Shown here: positions 57,662 to 64,000 of the stretch, in pieces
Numbering within the stretch: the stretch's first letter is position 1
Layout of the letters: each line of letters opens with the position of its first letter
Assembly: GCF_900100755.1 (NCBI RefSeq)
Contig: NZ_FNCI01000008.1
Location: 26,861 to 90,860, forward strand
Source of the DNA: Onishia taeanensis
GTDB taxonomy: Bacteria > Pseudomonadota > Gammaproteobacteria > Pseudomonadales > Halomonadaceae
Direction of reading: 5' to 3'
Length of the DNA: 64,000 nucleotides
Notes under the pieces: generated by a model
Told to the model about the DNA's origin: nothing
Database searches by the model: none
The model's input: the letters and a program-made list of their open reading frames with translations, nothing else
Position numbers and translations under genes: made by a program

Positions 57662-59101
57662 ATGTCGTCCGATCTACTGATGTCCAATGCCTATATCAAC
57701 GGCCAGTGGCGCGAGGCGCCGACGCGCTTTGCCGTGACCAACCCCGCTACCGGCGACACCATTGCCGACGTCGCAGATCTCGACGGCGACGCGGCCCGTG
57801 ACGCCGTGGCCGCCGCCGATGCGGCCTGGCCTGCCTGGCGCAAGCGCTCCGCCAAGGAACGCTCAGCGCTGCTGCGCCGCTGGTTCGACGCCGTGATAGC
57901 GCATCAAGAGCCGCTGGCGCGCCTGATGACCCAGGAGCAGGGCAAGCCGCTGAAAGAGTCGATGGGCGAAGTCATCTATGGCGCCAACTTCATCGAATAC
58001 TACGCCGAAGAAGCCAAGCGCATGGCCGGCGAAACTCTGCCCAGCCACAGCGACGACAAGCGCCTGATGGTGATGCGGGAATCGATCGGTGTAGTGGCGG
58101 CCATCACGCCCTGGAACTTCCCGCTGGCGATGATCACCCGCAAGGTGGCCCCGGCCCTGGCTGCCGGCTGTACGGTGGTCATCAAGCCCGCCGAAGCCAC
58201 CCCGCTGACCGCCCTGGCACTGGCCAAGCTGGCCGAAGACGTGGGCCTGCCGGCCGGGGTGCTGAACGTCGTCACCGCCAGCAAGCCGGCGGAGATCGGC
58301 GAAGTGCTGACCACCGACCCGCGAGTGCGCAAGGTCTCCTTCACCGGCTCCACTCCTGTCGGCAAGAAACTGCTCGAGCAGTGCGCCGGCACCGTCAAGA
58401 AGGCGTCCATGGAGCTTGGCGGCAATGCGCCCTTCATCGTCTTCGACGACGCTGACCTGGACGCCGCCGTGGAAGGCGCCATCGCCTCCAAGTTCCGCAA
58501 CTCAGGCCAGACCTGCGTGTGCACCAACCGCCTGCTGGTTCAGGACGGCGTCTATGATGCCTTCCTCAACAAACTCGCCGCCCGTGTCAGCGAACTTCGC
58601 ATCGGCAATGGCCTCGAAGGAGATGTCGACCAAGGGCCGCTGATCAATGCGGCAGCCATGGAAAAAGTGCAGTCCCACGTGCGTGACGCACTGGAACATG
58701 GCGGCCGTCTGATCTGCGGTGGCGAACCCCACTCGCTGGGCGGTACCTTCTATCAGCCCACGGTGATTGCCGACGTGACGCCTGAGATGCGAGTGGCTCG
58801 GGAAGAGACCTTTGGCCCCCTAGCCCCCGTCTTCCGCTTCACCGACGATGCCGAGGCCATCGCCATGGCCAATGCCACCGAATTTGGCCTGGCGGCCTAC
58901 TTCTACGCCCGTGACTATGCCCGCATCTGGCATGTGATGGAGGCGTTGGAATATGGCATGGTGGGCATCAACGAAGGGATCCTCTCGACCGAGCTGGCCC
59001 CCTTCGGCGGCATCAAGGAATCCGGGCTTGGCCGTGAGGGATCACGTCACGGACTGGACGACTACACTGAACTGAAGTACGTGTGTATTGGCGGCCTCTA
59101 A
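57662..59101 (+). CDS. gabD: NADP-dependent succinate-semialdehyde dehydrogenase GabD
   Basis: GabD oxidises succinic semialdehyde to succinate, the last step of GABA degradation. The 479-aa length matches E. coli GabD (482). Aldehyde dehydrogenase residues are in place: N152 (PWNF), general base E251 (ELGGNAP) and nucleophile C285 (GQTCVC). The VCTNR sequence after the cysteine is typical of SSADH. GGAGG lies ten bases before the ATG at 57662; earlier in-frame starts add unconserved residues. It precedes gabT by 29 bp in one operon. Glutarate semialdehyde is a possible second substrate. Confidence 0.95.
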   Translation: MSSDLLMSNAYINGQWREAPTRFAVTNPATGDTIADVADLDGDAARDAVAAADAAWPAWRKRSAKERSALLRRWFDAVIAHQEPLARLMTQEQGKPLKESMGEVIYGANFIEYYAEEAKRMAGETLPSHSDDKRLMVMRESIGVVAAITPWNFPLAMITRKVAPALAAGCTVVIKPAEATPLTALALAKLAEDVGLPAGVLNVVTASKPAEIGEVLTTDPRVRKVSFTGSTPVGKKLLEQCAGTVKKASMELGGNAPFIVFDDADLDAAVEGAIASKFRNSGQTCVCTNRLLVQDGVYDAFLNKLAARVSELRIGNGLEGDVDQGPLINAAAMEKVQSHVRDALEHGGRLICGGEPHSLGGTFYQPTVIADVTPEMRVAREETFGPLAPVFRFTDDAEAIAMANATEFGLAAYFYARDYARIWHVMEALEYGMVGINEGILSTELAPFGGIKESGLGREGSRHGLDDYTELKYVCIGGL

Positions 59102-59130
59102 GCGCCAGCTGACCCTGACAGGAGAGATTG

Positions 59131-60429
59131 ATGAATAACGCCCAACTCAACGAACTCAAGCAGCGCTACGTCGCCAACGGCGCCGCCAGCCCGGCTACTC
59201 AGTTTGCCGATCGTGCCGAGAATGCCCTGATCTGGGATGCCGATGGCAACCGCATCATCGACTTCGCCGGCGGCATCGGTGTGCTCAACATCGGTCACCG
59301 CCATCCCAAGGTCGTGCAGGCCGTCAAGGACCAGCTCGACCGCGTGATGCACACCTGCCAGACCGTGATGCCCTATGAAGGCTACGTGAAGGTCGCCGAG
59401 AAGCTCAGCCAGGTCACGCCGGTGCGCGGCCATGGCAAGGTCATGCTGGCCAACTCCGGTGCCGAGGCGCTGGAAAACGCGGTCAAGATCGCTCGCGGCG
59501 CCACCGGCAAGAACAACGTCATCTGCTTTGACGGCGGCTACCACGGCCGTACCTTCATGACCATGGCCATGAACGGCAAGGTCGCCCCCTACGCCACCGA
59601 TTTCGGCAGCATGCCGGGCAACGTCTTCCGTGCGCCCTATCCGGTGCCGTACCACGGCGTCAGCGAAGATGAAGCGCTGCGCGGCCTGAAGATGGCGCTC
59701 AAGACCGACGCCAACCCCAAGGATACCGCCGCCATCGTGCTGGAACCGGTACTCGGCGAGGGTGGTTTCTATCCGGCGCCGACCAGCTTCCTCAAAGCAA
59801 TCCGTGAGATCTGCGACGAGCACGGCATGCTGATGATCATCGACGAAGTGCAGTCCGGCTTCGGTCGTACCGGCAAGCTGTTCGCCATCGAGCACAGCGG
59901 CGTCGAGCCCGACATCATCACCATGGCCAAGAGCATGGCCGACGGCATGCCGATCTCCGCCGTCGTGGGTACCGACAAGGTCATGGATGCCTGCGGCCCC
60001 AACTCACTGGGCGGCACCTACACCGGCAGCCCGGTTTCCTGTGCCGCGACCCTTGCCGTGCTGGACGTCTTCGAGGAAGAAGACATCCTCGGCAAGAGCC
60101 AGGCGCTGGGTGACAAGCTGGCCAAGCGCTTCGCGCAGTGGCAGCAGGACTTCGACTGCGTCGACAACGGCCGCAACATGGGCGCCATGGCCGCCATCGA
60201 CCTGGTGTCCGACAAGGCCAACCACACGCCGGATGCCGACCTGGCCGGCGCGCTTTGCAAAAAGGCGCGCGAGAAAGGGCTGATCCTGCTGTCCTGCGGT
60301 CTTTACGGCAACACCATCCGCTTCCTGATGCCGGTCACCATCGAGGACGAGGTCCTGGAAGAAGGCCTGGCCATCATCGAAGAGACCCTCAAGGAACTGG
60401 TCGGCAGCAAGAGCGCCGCTACCGCCTGA
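59131..60429 (+). CDS. gabT: 4-aminobutyrate aminotransferase GabT
   Basis: GabT moves the amino group of GABA to 2-oxoglutarate, giving succinic semialdehyde for GabD. The 432-aa product is a class III aminotransferase with GGYHGRTFMTMA (135-146), DEVQSGFGRTG (238-248) and PLP lysine K267 in TMAKSMADGMPI. AGGAGA precedes the ATG; a TTG one codon earlier is unlikely. 5-aminovalerate is a likely alternative substrate. No GABA permease or GabR/CsiR regulator is in view. A strong terminator follows. Confidence 0.95.
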   Translation: MNNAQLNELKQRYVANGAASPATQFADRAENALIWDADGNRIIDFAGGIGVLNIGHRHPKVVQAVKDQLDRVMHTCQTVMPYEGYVKVAEKLSQVTPVRGHGKVMLANSGAEALENAVKIARGATGKNNVICFDGGYHGRTFMTMAMNGKVAPYATDFGSMPGNVFRAPYPVPYHGVSEDEALRGLKMALKTDANPKDTAAIVLEPVLGEGGFYPAPTSFLKAIREICDEHGMLMIIDEVQSGFGRTGKLFAIEHSGVEPDIITMAKSMADGMPISAVVGTDKVMDACGPNSLGGTYTGSPVSCAATLAVLDVFEEEDILGKSQALGDKLAKRFAQWQQDFDCVDNGRNMGAMAAIDLVSDKANHTPDADLAGALCKKAREKGLILLSCGLYGNTIRFLMPVTIEDEVLEEGLAIIEETLKELVGSKSAATA

Positions 60430-60470
60430 TCGCCATCCGCGGATGACGCGGCGGGACCCGCCTTGAAACG

Positions 60471-60504
60471 AAACCGCCCGGCCAATTGGCCGGGCGGTTT
60501 TTTC
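60471..60504 (+). terminator. Rho-independent terminator of gabDT
   Basis: A 13-bp perfect stem AAACCGCCCGGCC with its complement, loop AATT, ends in TTTTTTCG. Confidence 0.95.
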
Positions 60505-60539
60505 GTTTGCGGACAAGTCGCAAAGGCAAGGCAGTGGCG

Positions 60540-60782
60540 TCAGCCCGTCTTGACCTTGGCGATGATCCACAGCAGCACCACGGCGCCCACCGTTGCCGTG
60601 ACCAGCGAACCAATGAAGCCCCCGGCAGACAGCCCCAACAGGCTGAACAGGAAGCCGCCCACCAGCGCACCGACCACACCGACGCCGATATTGCCCAGCA
60701 GGCCAAAGCCACCGCCCTGCATGATGTTGCCGGCAATCCAGCCGGCCAGACCACCGATGATCAACCACGCAATAATGCCCAT
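60540..60782 (-). CDS. YeaQ/YmgE (GlsB)-family small membrane protein
   Basis: The 80-aa, very hydrophobic, glycine-rich protein has three predicted membrane helices and the family motifs MGIIAWLIIGGLAGWIAGNIM, GLLGNIGVGVVGALVGGFLF and SLVTATVGAVVLLWI. The family is labelled transglycosylase-associated and often responds to general or osmotic stress, but its role is unknown. GGAGAG lies six bases before the ATG. A 12-bp tandem repeat lies just upstream, within the probable promoter. Confidence 0.92.
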   Translation of the reverse strand: MGIIAWLIIGGLAGWIAGNIMQGGGFGLLGNIGVGVVGALVGGFLFSLLGLSAGGFIGSLVTATVGAVVLLWIIAKVKTG

Positions 60783-60817
60783 AGAATGCTCTCCTTTGCT
60801 GTGAGGTGTTGCCTGAC

Positions 60818-60865
60818 TACCTTCAGATGGACCTTCAGATAGACCTTCAGATAGACCTTCAGATA
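60818..60865. repeat. 12-bp tandem repeat array upstream of the YeaQ-like gene
   Basis: Four units run in tandem (taccttcagatg, then gaccttcagata three times), 36-83 bp before the YeaQ-like start. The remaining gap to 61109 has no gene. Confidence 0.88.
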
Positions 60866-61109
60866 GCGCCTTTTCGGGGGTGACGCTAATACAGTACGTC
60901 TACACCGTACTCATATAACAGCCCCCACGAAACGGTGCTTGTAAAATGCTACGAATAACCCGCTATCGATATACAGTCCGTGACACAGTGTTCGCAACGC
61001 GAGACGCCTGACATACGCCCTTACCCGAGCATCCTCGCGGATAGGTCTTGCCACCTACAGAGCCACTCTTCACCGGGTACCGAGCACCGCAATGCTCGCT
61101 GCCAAGGGC

Positions 61110-61658
61110 TCAGAACCCTGAGCCCGGCTGCTCCAGAAAGGCCAGTTCCTCGGCGCTGGATTCCCGGCCCAGAATGGCATTGCGGTGTGGGTAGCGTCCG
61201 AAGCGCAAGAGGATATCGCGATGGCGATGCTCGAAACGCAGGTTTTCCTCGAGCCCCGGCTGATCGAAGAGCCGCAGCGCGTCTTCATGTACCAGCAGGG
61301 ATTCGCTGTGCATGTAGGGCATGTAGAGGAAGGGCCGCTGGCGGGTCGTCAGGGCTCGATCGGCACCCTGAGCCACTGCCTCCTGGGCCAGCACGAGTGC
61401 CACGGCATCCTGCGCGAAGGCCATTGGCCGGTCGCGGTGCATGTTGCGCGAGAATTGATCCAACACCAGAATTTCGGCCAGACGGCCCTCCGGGGTTGAG
61501 CGCCAGGCCGCAAGCTCACCACGGCGGGCCGCCTCCCAGGCCGACTCGAAGCGTTTTTCAATCAAGGTATCCAGAGCCTCGTCCTTGGCGAACCACTGCT
61601 TGGGGCTCAACTCCTCGAACCAGAAGTCGATGACTGCCTCGGGCCCGTCGTCGGCCAT
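61110..61658 (-). CDS. DUF924 family protein
   Basis: The 182-aa product matches the DUF924 family of TPR-like all-helical proteins: VIDFWFEELSPKQWFAKD, a central LAEILVLDQFSRNMHRD with MAFAQDAVAL, FLYMPYMHSES, and the C-terminal FEHRHRDILLRFGRYPHRNAILGRESSAEELAFL. The function is unknown. A basic and acidic surface of conserved His/Arg (HRHRDI, YPHRN) suggests ligand or metal binding. It is a single gene between two long non-coding stretches. Confidence 0.9.
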   Translation of the reverse strand: MADDGPEAVIDFWFEELSPKQWFAKDEALDTLIEKRFESAWEAARRGELAAWRSTPEGRLAEILVLDQFSRNMHRDRPMAFAQDAVALVLAQEAVAQGADRALTTRQRPFLYMPYMHSESLLVHEDALRLFDQPGLEENLRFEHRHRDILLRFGRYPHRNAILGRESSAEELAFLEQPGSGF

Positions 61659-62214
61659 GCTTCACTCCCTCGTGTCGATGACGATCAGGACGGCGACCGG
61701 CCGCGATGCCGGTGACTGACACGCCTTGATACGATGAAATTCCTGTTTTCATCCTAGTCGACTCTCCGCCCTGCCCCAAGCCACACTCGACAGCTCGGCC
61801 GAGTCGCCTGCGGCTTGGCCAGCTGAACGGCGAGATCCCACACCGCCGGCCACGTCTTTCGGAAGTGACTGATATATCGAACATAACCCACAAACCACAC
61901 CTGAAGCTTGCGCTTGCGCGCCGCCCCTAGACGCGAGCTTGAAAGCGGGCGGCACGCTGTCACGGCAACATCGTGCGACAAGAACCGGCGGCAAAAGCGG
62001 GAATAAGCACTAGGCTGAAGAGCCAGGAAGGCGCTTTCAGAGGCCGACGATGATGACAAATTTGGCCGCCATGGCAGACCTTAGACGAAAGGCGCATAGA
62101 GCTTTCACCTGAGGCTCCCTAGCATCGGCCCCCACGTTCGTAAAGTTACTCCATTCCTTGGCAAAAAGACGCCCAAGCCGCCTCATTTGCCCGCAGTTTA
62201 AGGATTATTTCACC
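61659..62214. other. Long intergenic region without recognised genes
   Basis: This 556-bp stretch has several minus-strand open frames of about 80-110 codons (for example 61754-62059) but none shows family resemblance or a good ribosome binding site. A small inverted repeat GATGAAA/TTTCATC with a 7-nt loop sits at 61733-61753. It should hold promoters for the divergent DUF924 and symporter genes. Confidence 0.55.
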
Positions 62215-63810
62215 GTGCATGCCCTGACCCTGGCGTCGTTCGTGTTCTTTACCGGGCTGGTCGCCTTTATCACCTGGCGGATCACCCGGCGCGACGACCA
62301 TACAAGTACCCAAGGCTACTTCCTGGCCGGCCGTTCCCTGACCTTCCCGCTGATCGCCGGCTCACTGCTGATGACCAACCTGTCCACCGAGCAGATGGTG
62401 GGGCTCAACGGGGCGGCCTTCAGCGATGGCCTCTCCGTGATGGCCTGGGAGGTCGTCGCGGTCATCGCCCTGGTGGCGCTGGCGCTGTTCTTCCTGCCGC
62501 GCTTTCTCAAGAGCGGCATTGCCACCCTGCCCCAGCTGCTGTCGATCCGCTTCGATGCCGGCACGCAACTGATTACCAACGTGATCTTCTTGATCGCCTA
62601 TGCCGTGATCCTGCTGCCGATCATTCTCTATTCCGGGGCCATCGGCCTGCAGGGCATGCTCGACCTGTCAGGACTGATCGGTATCGAATCCAGCACGACT
62701 CTGCTGTGGCTGACCGTGTGGGTCGTGGGCCTGATCGGCTCGGTCTACGCCCTGTTTGGCGGCCTGCGCACCGTTGCCGTGTCCGATACGCTCAACGGTA
62801 TTGGCTTGCTGGTCGGCGGTTTCGTGATCGTGTACTTCGGCCTGCAGGCCGTCAGCGCCGATGGCGGCGTGCTCGCCGGCTGGGAGATCCTCAAGGAAAC
62901 CAATCCGGACAAACTCAACTCGATCGGCGGCCCGGAGCAACAGGTTCCCTTCTTTACCCTGTTCACCGGTGTCTTCCTGATAAACGTCTTCTACTGGACC
63001 ACCAACCAGCAGATCATCCAGCGCACCTTCGCCGCCAAGAACCTCGCCGAAGGCCAGAAAGGCGTGCTGCTGACGGGCTTCTTCAAGTTGCTGGGGCCCC
63101 TCTACCTGGTACTGCCAGGCATCATCGCCTATCACCTCTATGCCGATCAGGGCGTAGCGGCGGATGAAGCCTACGGTCGTCTGGTATTCGACGTGCTGCC
63201 GCCCTATCTCACCGGTTTCTTCGCCGCGGTGATGGTCGGCGCCATTCTGTCGTCCTTCAACTCGGCGCTGAACAGCACCACCACCATCTTCAGCCTGGGC
63301 ATCTACAAGGGCGTATTCAAGAAGGACGCCACCGAAGATCAGGTGGTCAACTGCGGCAAGGTGTTCGGCTGGGTCATGGCCTTCGTCTCGATGACCATCG
63401 CCCCACTGCTGGCAGGCCAAGAAAGCCTGTTCGGCTACCTGCAGAAGATGAATGCCATCTACTTCATCCCGATCCTTGCCGTGGTGGTCGTCGGCCTGCT
63501 GACCAAGCGCGTACCGCCGCTGGCCGCCAAGATCGCCTTGATCGGTGGCTGTCTGCTGATCTTCGCCGGCTACTTCGTGCCGCCGTTCAACAAGCTGCCG
63601 ACCATCATGCATGAGTTCCACTTCGTGGCCGCGGTCTTCGTGCTGCTGGTGGCGGTCATGCTGATCATCGGCAAGCTGCGCCCCCGCGACACCGACTGGG
63701 TGCAGGAGGACAGCAAGGCCGTCGACCTGACGCCTTGGAGAGGCGCCGTGCCCGCCGGCATCGTGCTGGTGATCCTGGTGATCGCCATCTATGCCGCCTT
63801 CGCCGGCTAG
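62215..63810 (+). CDS. Sodium:solute symporter, YidK/SglT-like
   Basis: A 531-aa SSS-family transporter with about 13-14 membrane helices. The segments [36 protein letters not shown] and [14 protein letters not shown]-adjacent [10 protein letters not shown] closely resemble E. coli YidK and the SglT sugar group. Later segments include [35 protein letters not shown] and [14 protein letters not shown], the last two containing Na+-site residues. I favour the GTG at 62215 (AAGGA ten bases upstream); a TTG at 62158 would add 19 hydrophilic residues. The substrate, perhaps a sugar, is not predicted by neighbours. Confidence 0.9.
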   Translation: MHALTLASFVFFTGLVAFITWRITRRDDHTSTQGYFLAGRSLTFPLIAGSLLMTNLSTEQMVGLNGAAFSDGLSVMAWEVVAVIALVALALFFLPRFLKSGIATLPQLLSIRFDAGTQLITNVIFLIAYAVILLPIILYSGAIGLQGMLDLSGLIGIESSTTLLWLTVWVVGLIGSVYALFGGLRTVAVSDTLNGIGLLVGGFVIVYFGLQAVSADGGVLAGWEILKETNPDKLNSIGGPEQQVPFFTLFTGVFLINVFYWTTNQQIIQRTFAAKNLAEGQKGVLLTGFFKLLGPLYLVLPGIIAYHLYADQGVAADEAYGRLVFDVLPPYLTGFFAAVMVGAILSSFNSALNSTTTIFSLGIYKGVFKKDATEDQVVNCGKVFGWVMAFVSMTIAPLLAGQESLFGYLQKMNAIYFIPILAVVVVGLLTKRVPPLAAKIALIGGCLLIFAGYFVPPFNKLPTIMHEFHFVAAVFVLLVAVMLIIGKLRPRDTDWVQEDSKAVDLTPWRGAVPAGIVLVILVIAIYAAFAG

Positions 63811-63901
63811 CCGATCACGGACCAGGCACTGATCAAGCGCTTACCTGAGTGCTGAATAAGCACTAAGCACTGACACAAGCACTGGCTGAGTCCTCGCTCG
63901 A

Positions 63902-63925
63902 CGCCCTGCCACCCGGCAGGGCGTC
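63902..63925 (+). terminator. Hairpin terminator after the symporter gene
   Basis: A perfect 10-bp stem CGCCCTGCC-type (arms ACGCCCTGCC and its complement) with a 4-nt loop lies 92 bp after the stop. The following sequence CGTCTGTTTG is only weakly U-rich. Confidence 0.6.
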
Positions 63926-63937
63926 GTCTGTTTGGGC

Positions 63938-63970
63938 AGCAATGTGGGAAGCAATGTGGGAAGCAATGTC
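63938..63970. repeat. 12-bp tandem repeat near the window end
   Basis: Two full units of agcaatgtggga and a third partial one (agcaatgtc) run head to tail. Confidence 0.8.
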
Positions 63971-64000
63971 CTTATCGGTGGGATATTGGTCGTTGTGGAC

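Noticed and set aside
61754-62059. 101-codon minus-strand open frame in the gap before the symporter
   Set aside because: Serine- and arginine-rich, no ribosome binding site, no family resemblance; several other frames are equally open.

Overview
The window is a GC-rich chromosomal segment of a gammaproteobacterium, most likely a halophilic member of the Halomonadaceae (Halomonas-like). That placement is an inference. It rests on the gammaproteobacterial genes rmf, hflD, trmA and roxA, on a large NAD-dependent glutamate dehydrogenase and a monomeric isocitrate dehydrogenase, on Na+-coupled transporters, and on a gene order (ftsK-lolA, aat-bpt-infA, clpA-clpS, icd, mnmA-hflD-purB, aceA) that I recall being shared with Pseudomonas. 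Almost everything is core housekeeping DNA. I see no prophage, insertion sequence, CRISPR array or defence island.

Layout. 1-8.3 kb: tRNA-Glu, msrB, an RbgA-type GTPase, alaA, htpX, an NhaC-type antiporter, pdxB, an orphan WGR protein and a frameshifted glutaredoxin-like gene. 8.3-15.2 kb: tpm, rlmKL with duplicated gene-tail copies behind it, rmf, pyrD, an encapsulated-ferritin-type protein and mgtE. 15.4-23.3 kb: giant gdhB, trmA, murI and a hemerythrin-like protein. 23.7-29.3 kb: rarA, lolA, ftsK. 29.5-37 kb: the N-degron set (aat, bpt, clpS, clpA) with infA, then icd. 37.2-43.6 kb: the run rluE-nudJ-mnmA-hflD-purB, followed by roxA and a GNAT gene. 43.9-48.2 kb: aceA, a small acidic protein, a SlyB-like lipoprotein, a small membrane protein and slyD. 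48.3-51.8 kb: an overlapping three-gene operon (DedA-like/flavin disulfide oxidoreductase fusion, CDP-alcohol phosphatidyltransferase, DUF3047). 52.2-64 kb: exported MsrA, an MFS transporter, an NlpC/P60 lipoprotein, a large DUF1266 protein, gabD-gabT, a YeaQ-like protein, a DUF924 protein and a sodium:solute symporter.

Functional links. icd and aceA compete for isocitrate at the TCA/glyoxylate branch. gdhB and gabDT feed glutamate and GABA carbon into the TCA cycle. Aat and Bpt attach leucine to protein N-termini, and ClpS delivers such proteins to ClpAP. MsrB (cytoplasmic) and MsrA (exported) repair oxidised methionine in different compartments.

The most unusual observations are: (i) two out-of-frame copies of the rlmKL 3' end that differ from the gene mainly by synonymous changes, as if left by allele exchange or an excised element; (ii) an EncFtn-type ferritin with no shell-targeting tail and no encapsulin gene in view; (iii) the DedA-oxidoreductase fusion operon; (iv) internal repetition in the DUF1266 protein; (v) matching 17-bp palindromes before and after aceA; and (vi) repeated 12-14 bp intergenic tandem arrays.
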